Positions 43,929-55,839 of a stretch of 64,000 nt of DNA are shown one piece after another. The notes beneath the pieces are model-generated. The model had not been told where the DNA came from and searched no databases. It worked only from the letters and a program-made list of their open reading frames with translations. Position numbers and translations under genes: made by a program. Source of the DNA: Lentinus brumalis (lineage: Eukaryota > Basidiomycota > Agaricomycetes > Polyporales > Polyporaceae); contig MARA01000067.1 of the NCBI GenBank assembly GCA_001792895.1, forward strand, positions 1 through 64,000, written 5' to 3'. Position 1 is the first letter of the stretch, and the number at the start of each line of letters is the position of its first letter.

Positions 43929-44099
43929 GGACTTCCCGCGGCTCCGTGCGTGGCCGCGTCCTGGATGCCATCCTAGATCTCATCAGTAGCACGTCCAAGC
44001 AGAGGAACCTATCAACGCTCACCGACGACTTGCGCGTCATGAGGACAGCAGAGAAAGACTGCAAGATGCGGTTTTTCCCCTCGGTGCCTCCACAGCCAG
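43929..44099 (+). pseudogene. Host gene fragment, right of retrotransposon insertion
   Basis: The frame TSRGSVRGRVLDAILDLISS continues through STLTDDLRVMRTAEKD to FFPSVPPQP, followed by a gtgaga donor. It joins the 37724-37757 exon in frame when the element is removed. The family is not recognised. Confidence 0.55.
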
Positions 44100-44254
44100 G
44101 TGAGATTCGCCATCTGCGAAGCCCGCTCCCCGTGTTCTTTTCCATCCACCAGCACAGGGCGCGTTGTCAAGTGCGCCTGCAGGCTATGTTTGGTGCAAAC
44201 GCGTAGCAGCTCCAGCGAACACTGTAAATCTTTGACGAATCACGGCGGTACAGG

Positions 44255-45371
44255 TCAGAAATACATGATGTCTATGCCTCGGAACTGTCGTCCATAATTG
44301 ATTGGCAGCAGGGTCACCGCAACAGAAACCGCACTTGACCCGCCCCGAAGAAACCGATCTCCTTCCACGCAGACGGAGTTGCAGGTGTTGTAGTCCAGCG
44401 TCCATCTCCATACCGTGCAGAGCCCGAAGGGAGGTAGCTGAGTGCGCTGCAGCCACTCGAGGTCCATGTACGCGGCGTCAAAGAAGAAGACAAGGGAACC
44501 CTGGTCACCGAAGTAGCGGGATTGGTAAGGACATAAATATATCTGTTCCAGACAGCCTCCGCCCGGGGCATAGGTGAGGGGGGGCGTCCAGTTGGCCGGC
44601 AACAAGTCGCGAGAGTGGCGCGCGAACCGGAAGCCCTTCAGAACAAGGATTACCAGGCGCTGTCTCACCCCGCCATCCGGTCCCTCCGGGTCGAGCCACC
44701 AGGATGGGTATGACATGCCGCAGCGGCGAAGGGTCAGCGCAGGGTAAGCACATCCGGCGCCGATGCTCGAGACGAAGTTCATGAAGATTGTCGACTCCGC
44801 TTGGGCGATGGGTAATGTCGGGGAGGTATCGGGGGAGCAGTGTAGCTTGATATATCGTCGGGGACCCAGGCGGTAGCAGTGCACCACCACACGCCCTGCA
44901 CGAGGTCCTTTTGGAAGGGTCCAGACGTGAGTCATGGGAATCCGGAGCTGCATGACTGTCTTGAGGGCGTTTGAGTCGCGAAGCCCCACGGAGATGTCGA
45001 GGTCCTTGTCAAGGACCGAAAGGTCGCGCAGGAAGAATGCCAGGGCGGCATTGCCCCAAACGACGGCATGAAACTCCTCAAGCAACTCGAGGATGACGTC
45101 GGGATCCGGGACGTAGCGTCGGAGAATGGCACGAAGTGATACTCGAATGCTACGACTCGCAATCGAGTAGTATCTGAGGGATTCAAATTCGAATCATAAG
45201 CAATCTCAAGCGTAGTATGACAAAGGAGACCACGCACCTTTTGCCAGTATCCCGCAGCGACAACAGTGAAGGCATGTCAAGATTGCGTGCAATCTCATCC
45301 TCCAACTCGACAGGCACGCTGCTCACCCAAGTTGAATGGTCAGGTAAGTAACTGCTCTGTGAAAGAGCCAT
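44255..45371 (-). CDS. F-box-like hypothetical protein
   Basis: Two exons (45371-45238 and 45173-44255) join in phase over a 64-nt intron. VSSVPVELEDEIARNLDMPS then LLSLRDTGKRYYSIASRSIR is an F-box-like start. The next part, VWGNAALAFFLRD followed by LDKDLDISVGL, resembles a common agaricomycete type in which an F-box precedes a degenerate nucleotidyltransferase-like segment (Gly-Asn/Ser and Asp-Leu-Asp motif). The rest has no named domain and ends GRQFRGIDIMYF. Function is unknown; an SCF adaptor role is inferred from the N-terminus only. Confidence 0.6.
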
Positions 45372-45789
45372 ATCAATGTACTTACCCGTGGAACATACGG
45401 TCAACAGACATGATGGGCGAGGGTCTTGGGGACTCAGCCAAGCGTCCTGCATGCACGCCTTCTTATATCTTTGGTTGGATGTGCCCGCCGCATGGCCTCC
45501 ATCGATTATACCAAGCGCAACGCCAATTCTGATCACGCTGCACTCGATTCTGATCACACCGAATGTATGTACACTCAACCCGGCCTTGCGCATGCGCTCA
45601 CTGACAACTTAGACATCCACGACGCTGTTACATTTGAACATCTACCTAGCGACACGAAAACGACATAGAGATGTGCGATATCATACGAGGAAGGCCACGA
45701 GTAACGACACAACTCGATCTTGACGGGGAGACAAACACGGCAGTAGAGGCAAGCAAAGCGCACCGTAAATCTGAGCACCGAAACCAGCA

Positions 45790-48670
45790 GGCTTAGTACT
45801 CTTCCTCGTCCTCCTCATCGTCCTCATAGTCGCCCTATCCATCCTCGTCCTCGCTGCTCCAACCCTCGACATCATCCTCCTCTCCGCCACCGCCATACTT
45901 CGCGTTGTACTGAGCTTGAAGATGCTGGAGTAGCTTGAGGAAGCTCTTGACTCCGAGCGGGGCGACCGCATGCCCTTGATCTTCTTCAAGATGCGTTCAC
46001 CATGGACGTTCTCGAGAATCGCCTGGCAGTCAATGCAGTTCCTCACCCAGACCGGGCCTCGGTTCAGGAAGCGGCCCACCAACTCCAGCGAGATGCGCTT
46101 GTTGCGGCCGGGAGCCGGGGCGAGATTGTCAGTCTTCCCAATGTTCTTGATGAGCGAAACGGTGGCTACCGTCTCGAGAAGCTCGTCGAGGCTCCGGGCG
46201 GCACGCCTGTTGCGACTGGTACGGATCGCGATGACGCCGTCTAGCTTCGCCCACATTCCGTCTTGTGTCGTGTTCAACCAGGCCAGAATGGCATCTGACT
46301 CTTGCGTGCGCTCGCGGTTCCTCCGCGCATCCTCGGTGCTGGGTCCCGGCCCTTCTACGAACTCAACATCCGAGTCCCGCTCGGCCACTGTGCGACTGGC
46401 CCTTGCCGCCTTCTGTTGAGCTGCCAGCTTCGACCTCAGAAGAGCCGCAGCTGCCGTCGCCGGCCGTGAGCCATCAGCTTTGAGAGCCTTGAATTGCGGA
46501 GGCGGCTCGATGATCTGGATGTCTGAGTCATACCCGTTGTCGACACGGCGTGACGAAGGGCCCCGGGCGCGACCAGGTGGGGGAAGGATGGGCGGGGCCG
46601 CGTTGTGCTGCTTAGGAAGCTCGACCCGCACCTTGCGACCCTCTGAGCGAGTGATGCGCCCGCCAGTGGCAGGAAGACGCACCGCTGCCGTCGCAGAGAC
46701 TCTCTTTGGCTCGGGAAGGTCCTCCTCAGCAGAGTCTGACCGGGCGTGTTTGATCGGTGGTGCGCCGCCAATGACCTAACCCAATGTTATATACGTGGCC
46801 TGAGCAGCAGATCAACGTAGACACTCACGGGGACAATTCGATACGCCAGTGCAAACTTGACACGACGAAGTATAGTCGACGTGTCGCTCCGCCTGATAGC
46901 CTGAAGCTCGATATCCGTACATTCGTGCTGCACGATGTTCTTGTCGGAGTCGATATAGGCGATCATTCGCCAGAAGGACTGGCCTTCGACTTCAAGAGGT
47001 ACCTCTATGTAGACGTTCCCTACACATTGTCGATCGGGAATGTGAGGTGGTATTTATACAATCAGTTGAATATCACGCACCTTGTAGCAAGGACACCGTC
47101 TCCAACAGATGCTCCAGGAAGACGTCCGAGCTTACTGACGCAAGCTCATGCTGACGATGGAAACACATAGGCACATCAGGCAGCAGGGTGATGGTGCGCG
47201 TACCCTCCAGGTCGGGTGCGGGCTGGCGCAGATCGCGGCCCAGAGCCATGAGGTGCCCTTGGCCATGCCAAACCTCGTTCGTAGGCCAATCTTCTTGGCC
47301 CGGTGCAACCAACTCGCCGGGACGGTCCTTCGTTGATCTGATCAGCATGCAGCCTTGACAAACATCAGCGTTACCCAGCACTCACCATAGGATCCACGAA
47401 GGCCGTATCGAGCAAGTCCTCATACTCCTCTAACGGATCGTTCGGTCGGATGTTGAAGTCATCCTCAGCGCCCTCAGACGTTGAGGGCCAGGTATTCGTG
47501 GGAGACAACGACCGGTTGCTATCCTCGTACTCGTCGTCGACCTGCCAAACCAATAAGCTCAGGTTGCTTGACATTAGAAGCATGATTGAGTATACTCACA
47601 AACTGGTACGCCTCCAGAGCCTCCTGAAGTACCGCCGGGTACGAGTCCTGAACGGCGGGGCCATCATCATCCTCCTTAGTGCCAACTGTCGCGACTGTCG
47701 CATGTGTCGCGAGTTCTTCCGATGTCTCAGCCTGCTCACGTTCATCAGCACATCATAGTCTCATGAGTAGCTCCAGAAAATGTCATGTACGTACCTGAAC
47801 TGCCATGTCCTGCCTGCTCGCATTGCCCATAGAAATACCAGACGCGATCTCATGATGAGACGTGGGTGCGGGGACAGGGGCAGACTTTGAGGTTGCGGCT
47901 GCCGAGGTTGGCGCTCCGTGGGTCACCTCCGGTCCTGAGTACTAGTATGAGTGTTCGTCCAGAATGACAGAGCGTACTGAGCATACCGCCGGCCGCAGTC
48001 TCGATGGGGACGGCACCCGCAGAAAGACCTGCCTCCGTCTGACCTGGCAGATTACTCGTCGAGGTGGTAGGACCAGTCCCAGAAGGGCCTGGCTCACGGC
48101 CCTGCCCAGGAGCCATTGTAGACACAATCTCCGTGAGCGGGGAACTGCCACGATCCTAAACGTGTCGATGATCAGTCAGCCTCGAGATAATACGACAATA
48201 TGGGACTGGAGCATACGGGGATGGATGGCAGAGTCATCAACTCTTGCCCGATAAACTCGAACACGAGCTCGTCCACCTGATACTCTCGGACCGACATGTT
48301 GTCTTGGCCGTCGGCAATAGGAGCCTCGGTGCCCTTGCCCTTGAGCCAGGAGCGTATCCGAGGCCAGGATACAGACACTTGCTCCTCGATGAGTCGGGCA
48401 GCGACCCCGTCACGATCACCGGCGGGTATGGCCAGCTGACCACGGAGCTGTGTCTTCCCGATCCAGAGACGGAGTAGCTTCTACCACACGGTAAGTATGT
48501 CTGTTTCGACCAGGCGTAACACGGGCACTTACTCGCAGCTGTTGCTCGTAAACCCCCTCCCTGAACAAGGGTCAAAGTGGTGTCGGTGTTACAGAAACTG
48601 AGCACGTATGACAGATGGAGACTCACAAGTCGGCGAGTGCAAGAGTTGTCCGTACGTTCATGTCAGCCAT
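45790..48670 (-). CDS. Long lineage-specific hypothetical protein, 3' end disturbed
   Basis: The probable start at 48670 (MADMNVRTTLALADL) precedes a gtgagt donor. Later exons include VSVSWPRIRSWLKGKG with VREYQVDELVFEFIGQELM (48377-48220), an acidic exon VDDEYEDSNRSLSP (47540-47380), RPGELVAPGQEDWPTNEVW (47330-47090) and the large exon 46776-45960. The large exon is a charged, disordered region followed by RTQESDAILAWLNTTQDGMW and RNCIDCQAILENVHGERIL. After KKIKG (about 45975) the frame must shift by one base to continue as VKSFLKLLQHLQAQYNA and an acidic tail, which then meets a TAG (near 45833). Either the copy is decaying or the sequence has an error. No known domain is recognised. Confidence 0.45.
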
Positions 48671-49593
48671 GGGGAAGACGTTGGGAGGCAAGGACTTTGG
48701 AAATTTTCGAAGGCGAGAAGTGGGGGAGCAGAAGGGGGAGAGATGGGACCAAAGTCGTTCATCGGACGTCGCTGTCGCGCAGCAAACACATCAGCGGCCA
48801 AATGGGAGTAAACATCAGTAAACAGGGCATAGAATTACCAGTAGTCTCCCAACCACGACAGGATGTCGATTCGGAATATTAAGCCGGTGCAACGAGTGCC
48901 CAGAGACTTAAGCGATGTCGGACACAAATGGCACTCTTGTTCAGCCGGCCTAGTACTCAATTTCGGCCTTCTCCTGCTCGCTCTTGAGCCAATACAGCAT
49001 GGTAGCTATAGCAGTTTTGAGCCTGTATTTACCGAAACCCTGACGGTCCGCACAGAAGTGTGAGTGGACGAAGAGAAGGGGCATAGATGCTGCAGGAAAA
49101 CGAGCGCCTGAATATTGCCAAAGGCAGTAATACCCATACCAAATGCGGTAACATCGTTCGGCAGTCGGCTGAAACCACTTCCTCGAACACCGTATGCTGC
49201 GCAGGAGCCATCAAATTGCCTTCGTTGCAAGATGTTGCCACTACAGATGCGTCTTCCCACATATCGCATTGGACAAGCCACTCACCTCGATGATCACAGC
49301 CATGGTATTGAGAGCATGACATCCACCTCTGGCACAAATAAGTGTGGCCTGATCACGGTTATGAAAGTCAGCCGCACTCACCCCAGCCTCCACGAGGAGA
49401 GCGAGATCGAGATAGGAACGTTACCATACCTCCTTGATGGGGGCTGTCCGGCTTCGGGGCCTGCATATGCCGGTGACATGACCCGTGGCTCGCTTGGAGT
49501 CACCGCAACACGAGCATGAACACGAGGGCATATATGAGGTCAAATTAAACAGGATTAATGTACTTGCAGACGTGTTCCTGGTTACAGACTCTC
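48671..49593. other. Intergenic, no gene recognised
   Basis: No coding frame with splice support, no repeat and no RNA gene was seen. It separates two long minus-strand genes and probably contains the promoter of the 48670 gene. Confidence 0.45.
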
Positions 49594-51806
49594 CTATCGA
49601 ACCTGCTTCCACTTGCGGTAGAAGAGCCGCCATTCCCCGTCGGGTTGGCGGCCTCGGCGTACCCACTCCTCTCGTTCCCCGTGAATCAGCCCAGCCGCCT
49701 CCCATGCTCGAGCATTGTCCGAGACGGTGGCGCGTTTGTACGGCATCTTGAATGCCGTCTCGAATGCGAGCTGCTTTGGCATGTGCATATCGCGCTCGAG
49801 AGTCTCCATGGCGGCAAAGCCTACGGCCATGTCAGACACGTACTTGAACGGCCAGCCGTACGGTCCACGCGGCGCGGGATCCAGATCAAGATCGCCCGGA
49901 GAACCAGAAGTACCGGATAATGACGAAGCAAAGGATGCCGCTCCAGGGAAGAGCGGAGTCATGGGAGGAGCACGAGCGGCTGGATGATCTCCGTCTCCAA
50001 GACGGGGACCTATGTCATCGGCATGGAGCTCGGAAAACATGCTCCCGGGCGTAGAGCACGTCGACCTGGGTGTGACCGCCCTCGAAGACGAAGGGGAGGG
50101 AATGTACTCCGGGGTGGTGTTGAAAGAGGCAGGAGAATGAATGAGTCGAGATGAACTAGGGGTGTTGAATGCGTCAAGTGAGCTCATGTCAAAGCGTAAT
50201 GTGCTGGGAGTGCCAGACACGGAAGCCTCTCCATGCGACGATGATGGTGTGGTGTAATAATGTGAGGAACCGGGGGTGATGTTTGAACGCGAGGGTGTGC
50301 GACGCGGAGTTACCGGCAATCTTGTAGCACTAGCCAAGACAGTATGTCAGTCGGGAAGGACATACGGTGAGAGGAAGGAACTCACCCGATCATGGGCGGA
50401 GGCGGTACACTGATTCTGTCCGCGTCAGATGGGGAGCGCAGCCGCTTCAGGCCTCTGTTGGGCATACCGGGAGCAGACTGTACGCCGAAAGTCCGATAGT
50501 GCAATTCGCCTCCGGGGCTGGCGATGTTGCGGTACGGCGACGTAAACGAGCCGTTGACCCAGAGAAAACGCTTCCAGTCCCACCACTGGAAGTCGTTCTC
50601 TTCAAGCTTGAACCGCTTGACCAGATCTGGGCAGTCTTTGGGGTGGAAGTGGGGGTAGTAAGGTACACGGACGTCAAACGGCTCGGTGTCCGCATCATCC
50701 TACACGTTCAGTGCAAGACATCAGCGACCATGTAAACATAAGGCATCACATTACGCACCTTGGGCCACCAATTAATCTCAACAACTACCTGACTCTCTGC
50801 AGCGATGGACGCCTGCTTCTTGCCTCGCTCCAGACGATCACGGGCAGCATTGTCGAGATCCTCCACAAGCGAGATGTATGGAGAAGACATTGAAACTGCA
50901 TATTCTCGATCAGAGGGACGAGGACGGCTTTTGCCTCCACCACGTGAACGTGCGGATGCAACCACACCACCTGCAGGTACGGGTGTGGTATGCTGGTCAA
51001 GGGAAGGATCCAATACGGGCGCAGGATGCGGGACGGGCGCAGGTTGCGGGACGGGCGCAGGATGCGGGACGGGCGCAGGATGCGGGACGGGCGCAGGATG
51101 CGGGACGGGCGCAGGATGCGGGACGGGTGCAGGATGCGGGACGGGCGCAGGATGCGGGACGGGCGCAGGATGCGGGACGGGCGCAGGATGCGGGACAGGC
51201 GCAGGATGCGGGACAGGCTGCTGAATGGGGGCGGGGTTACGCCGTGGAAAGGCGGGAAATGCTTCATCGTCACGAGGCGCGAGCGGCAGGTCTGGATGCT
51301 CAACCGGTGGTGCTGCGCAAACTGGGAGTGAGGCAAACTGAGCTTGAGAATACTGTAGATAACTCACGGAGATTGGTATTGTGATTCGCGACCGTACACG
51401 CCCGCATGTACGGGTACGCACGCCGTGCATTCTGACAGCATGACTTGCATAAACCGTAGATGCACGCAGCGTTTGGTGGTCCCGGACGCCGACGGTCTGC
51501 ACACAGTGGCCCAGGACAGCTAGTTGGTGCGACATAACCGTTAGGGCCCTGCGGAAGGTGCTCAGCCCAGTCAAAGCGCGTGCATCGCCGGCGCGAGGGC
51601 CGATAGTTGCACGAGCACTGCGGAAGGTCAGTCAAGGCAAGCGTTTGCTGGGACGAGCAGGGACTAACCGTCTGATACCACCAGTTTTTGTACTCTCGGT
51701 GCTTGATGCCGTCGCACAGCTGAGGAATGCAGATATACCCTAGTTCGCATGTAGAACAGACACGTAGATGTCCTAGGGGAGGAAGACCAGGAGGAGCAGC
51801 GGCCAT
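49594..51806 (-). CDS. Cys-rich lineage-specific protein with proline-repeat linker
   Basis: Exon 51806-51669 (CSTCELGYICIPQLCDG) joins exon 51617 onward (TCSCNYRPSRRRCTRFDW, then SCPGPLCADRRRPGPP and CIYGLCKSCCQNARRAY). These are paired Cys clusters likely to bind zinc. A linker of PVPHPA repeats follows (51235-51005), then a helical stretch (EDLDNAARDRLERGKKQAS), exon ~50700-50400 (WWDWKRFLWVNGSF) and a final exon. The final exon has a Ser/Pro-rich part and the C-terminal domain GWPFKYVSDMAVGFAAMETL, ending WRLFYRKWKQVR. This architecture recurs in agaricomycete proteins without an assigned function. The splice site between the Cys region and the linker (about 51370-51345) is not resolved. 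Confidence 0.6.
51005..51235. repeat. 18-bp minisatellite
   Basis: GCGCAGGATGCGGGACGG repeats about 12-13 times, encoding PVPHPA repeats on the minus strand within the gene above. The 18-bp period keeps the frame. Confidence 0.9.
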
Positions 51807-51919
51807 GGTGGATGTCAGAAAGAAGACGTGGCAGGGCCCTGTTGCGACAAGGAAACAAGAGTGGTATCATCCTGTGAGATTATATCAGCCATAAATTGAC
51901 AGCAAATCATGCTTGCACA

Positions 51920-52560
51920 TGCTAGGTCCGAGGGTACGACCTGGGTCGTTTTGGCTCAAGTGAAAAGCATAGAGGAAATCGCACCTGAACCAAGTTCATT
52001 TGGTTTTGACACAATGCTCAAGCAGCAACGATATGAGGCATACCTGTTGTGCTAGCTACACATATGATGGATACTTACGGAGTCGAAGTCAGACTGGTGC
52101 AACTGCGAGTTCGTCATGTATGTGAGTGAGCTGAGAGTGCAGTTACGGGGCCCTCACCGTGACCGCTATGTGCCATGCGTGGGTTGAATTCGTTCTAACA
52201 AATCTTGACCTGGACCGGGGTATAACCTGGGACGATTCCGCTCCAGCAATACATCTGAGACGGAATAAATCTGAACAAAAGGCTTAATGACAACACTCGG
52301 AAGCTAGCGTGAAAAACAGTCTGCGGATGACAACTTCATGTCGTGGTCTGAGGTCAGCGTCGTCAACCTTGCCACAAGTGCTTCACCGTGTCATTGACTC
52401 CTTGGCAAGCCTACACTTGTTCCACACTAAAGACAAGTACCCGGTGTAACCTGGGCCGATTTAGCTTAAGCAGAAACACTTACTAACTTCATTCCTGGGC
52501 CGTTCTCGCTCAGGTAGAAACTCTGAACAATCAAAGGTTGACAACTACGATCATAAGGGA
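51920..52560. repeat. Degenerate repeats with CCTGGG(C/A)CG motif
   Basis: Four related words, CCTGGGTCGTTTTGGCTCAA (51942), CCTGGGACGATTCCGCTCCA (52225), CCTGGGCCGATTTAGCTTAA (52449) and CCTGGGCCGTTCTCGCTCAG (52495), occur in otherwise non-coding DNA. The same family lies in inverse orientation at 27540-28130. No gene is seen in 51870-52800. Confidence 0.5.
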
Positions 52561-52799
52561 GGATCAGTAGACATAAGCCCCACAGTCTGAAGCTGGGTCT
52601 ATAAGAGCTTACACCGGGTACAAAGAGACTATTGTTAAAGCGCAAGCAGAGTTGATACATGCCGAGACAATGTCGAAAGAGTGCTAGCGGTCACCATCGT
52701 AGCGTGCAAGTCCTGCGCGTCTGTGTCCGGCGGATCAGCGTCTAAATCCGGCGGATCCGCCGGAATGTTCCCCATAGTCCTAATGATCTCCCTCTCTCG

Positions 52800-53445
52800 A
52801 TCTATTACGACGTGGGCGGGTACTGCGATAATGTTCCGATGCCGTTGCTCACCATCCCGTCGTACGCGGATCGCCTGCGTAGGCTGGACATCATGCATCA
52901 GAGCGACAGAACCCAGGCCCCTGTCCACCAACAGCTACTATCGCTGGACTACCCGCATCTCGAATGTTTGACAGTGGGCAACTGTCCGGTCGCCTCCAGC
53001 GCGGGCCGCGATGGTCCCGCTGTCGCCGTCGACCGCACACACGGCGCCCTTCCGCGTCTCCGTGCGCTCGCGATTGCGCCTGTTGCGAGCTGGCTCCCTG
53101 CTCCTCCTCTGCCTGCTCTCACGCACCTCTTTCTTTCCTTCCGGTGGGGGCACAGCATTCGCTGGCCGCTCATCCGCTCAATCCTCGTCAGCACGCCTGC
53201 TCTCCAAGTCCTCCACTTGTCTCACTACCACGACAAAGACCAGGACGCGCATGAGGACGAGGGCGACCCGATACTCCTCCTACACCTCAAATTCCTCGTA
53301 TTCGTAAAGATGAGACTCCGGCGCGCCCTCGGGCTCCTTCACCAGCTGCATGTCCCAGCAAGCTGCCGCATCTACCTGGACTGCCATTCACATGCCCCCG
53401 CGTCTGCCGCGGCCGACGTCCTCCCCCGTCTTCCCACTAGATGTG
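52800..53445 (+). pseudogene. F-box/LRR gene, middle part, split by TIR element
   Basis: The frame is open from about 52812 and reads LLTIPSYADRLRRLDIMHQS, LDYPHLECLTVGNCPV, PRLRALAIAPVASWL and PALQVLHLSHYHDKDQD, a leucine-rich solenoid like those of the F-box genes at 19.9-26 kb. The F-box itself is absent upstream. At 53446 it runs into the terminal repeat of the 2.88-kb element, and the gene resumes at 56326. Confidence 0.6.
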
Positions 53446-53930
53446 GTAGTTCTGATATATCACAAACAGGTTGTTGGCCTAGAGCCTTTTACAATACATG
53501 TAGGCAGGATTCGTGATGTATTACGAATTGCCGGGGAAAGCTCCCGGGGCTTCCCAATATGGCAGGCTGCCTCCCGGAGGCCTGTTATCAGTAGATTAGG
53601 CCCCGGTGGCTGTTATCTCTGTAGATAACAGCCTAATCTCATCTGTCCCGTGCTTCCCGCGCGTCCGATCAGGGCGCTTATACACCGCCACGCCTCCCGA
53701 CGGTGTTTTGCCAAATATGGCAACCCTCCGCTCCTGGCACCATACAGGGGTACTTCCTCCCCCTGTAGCTCTCTCAATTCTCAACCGTTTGGCCTCGCGC
53801 TTTTTGCAATGTCTTCGCCTGCTCAGGGCGCACCTATCTAGGTCTACGCGCCAAGGTATGGTGCAGTACTCACGTTGCTGTTCCATGTATTGATGGCGCA
53901 TTTTGTGCGAACAGAATCACGTATAGCACC
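53446..53930 (+). repeat. Left terminal inverted repeat
   Basis: It mirrors 55840-56325. Identity is almost complete, with a few differences in the outer 70 bp and loss of similarity after GAACAGAATCAC (53909-53920). It contains an internal palindrome (GGCTGTTATCT...AGATAACAGCC). Confidence 0.9.
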
Positions 53931-54852
53931 GGCATCTCGGAGCCCGTCGCTTTGAAATATGGCTTCCCAGATGCCCCCACAATGTACCTATCAAACGCAA
54001 CTTGCAGCGTAACATTTGGACCAGCATATGCGACGGTATGCGCACTTCTTCTGATGGTTCATGCAGTAGGTGCACATATGCTCTCCACATCAGTAGTGCT
54101 CTTTGGTAGAGCTCAAACATGTGCTTCCCAATGTCCAGCCCTTTGTTGGACTCTATCAAGCCCATAAACATGAGATTCCGATGCTTCTGAACCACACAAG
54201 GTCCAGTTCTCCTCCTCAGCACAGCAAGTCCAGTTCATTTGACCATATACTGGCCAGTTCTGCTCCGTTCGGCTTCTAACTTGTTGCAACGTGTTCGGAA
54301 GGTATATGCGCAGAGTGAAAACACCGTAGTGTGGAATTAGGCGAGCTAGAGAGTCTTGTATCTCTCATACTGATGGCTACATAATGGTAGTAGTATATGG
54401 TAAATATCGGTATCTGTATCACGCGCATTCTCATGCCAAAGGTATCCCCAGATTTGTATAGGTGTTCTGCTTCTTCCGAGCCCCTGAACGCATGATTTCG
54501 TCATGTGCAAGCGGAGGTACAGCACGCTCTCCTCATGTACTCAGGAGGATGCTTGATGGCTCACCTCTCAATAAATAGACGGTGTATTGATGCCAATCTT
54601 TCTGCTTAATTTACGGACACTACGGCTGCACACAAATAGTGAGTTACAGTCTTATCGGAACAAAGCCTGAAGATCAGTCAGCCTATCACTACCCCTCGGA
54701 GTACCACAGATCCTGTCTCCTTTGTCCGATGGATAAGAGAACGAATGGCGCGGTCGGATCCGCCTGGTATCCAGCTTTCCGACATAACCAGATGTGAGGA
54801 GAACGGACAGGAAATGGCCAAGATGTGAGGGGAGGAAGCAAAATGGCAGGGT

Positions 54853-54945
54853 GTCTTAACCACGAGTAAGACGCTTGTCTGCACAGCATGTAAGACAGGC
54901 ACAAGCGTCTTACGGACTGTGGCTGCGTCTTACCATGGTTAAGAC
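54853..54945. other. Nested inverted repeat inside the TIR element
   Basis: GTCTTAACCACGAGTAAGAC at 54853 pairs with GTCTTACCATGGTTAAGAC at 54927-54945 on folding. Inside it, AAGACGCTTGT (54869-54879) pairs perfectly with ACAAGCGTCTT (54901-54911). Confidence 0.7.
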
Positions 54946-55839
54946 CCTCCTGCACTGTTTGCTTACCCACTCCTTCAGTTCAGCACCGTTCAGTACGTTG
55001 GTGGGCTTGTTGGAAAGCTGTCGAATGCGCGCAGGTAGCCGTATAGTCCGTTCGCTTATCGGACGTCAGCTTACTGCTCGATCTACAGTCCCTTCCTGCA
55101 CACAGATAATTCATGAGGCCTTCAGTGCAGCATGCGATAAGGACGATTACATACATCATACATACCTGCCTGTACTGCCCAACATCTCCAGAAGAAATCA
55201 GCAGAGAAGCTTCAAGGATGGCAAAGATATACTGAAAGGTGTCCCTGGTGGTGTATTGGCTTAGTATTGAAAATACCTGATTACCTGTGGGAGCAGTAAT
55301 ATATATGATAAAGAGCCCTGCATATTACAGAACTGTCACAAAAGGTATGACGCAACTATACCGAGTATTGGAGGAGTTACATAGGCAAGACTGCCCCGAG
55401 GGGTACGTATCATAAGGTGTTACGAAATGGTCCAAATCGCGCACATGTGGCCTTGCCAGAACGCACCACTCTGTGGCGTTCTGGGAAGCCCAAATATACC
55501 TCGATACACGCAGGATTGAGACCGGTATAAGACATTCTATCTCCTGCATATGCGTGATTAGTAATAGAGCCAGATAGGCATTTATGCTGTCCCATGATAG
55601 CAGACCGAGCGCAGACTCTGTAGAGTACACGCATACTTACCTACTGAGATATTTTCGCAGCTACCATGTCTCATATTGACTGAGATATAAGGAAACAAAC
55701 AGACCTTATGTGCCCATGAGGAGAACATGCCATATCTTCGCAGGCGCAGGACTGCTCATTACGCGCATGGGCTTATTAGAACGGCGAGTGCGTTGCGGGT
55801 CTGGGAAGCCCTTTTGCGCAGCGATCCACCTGGAACTGG

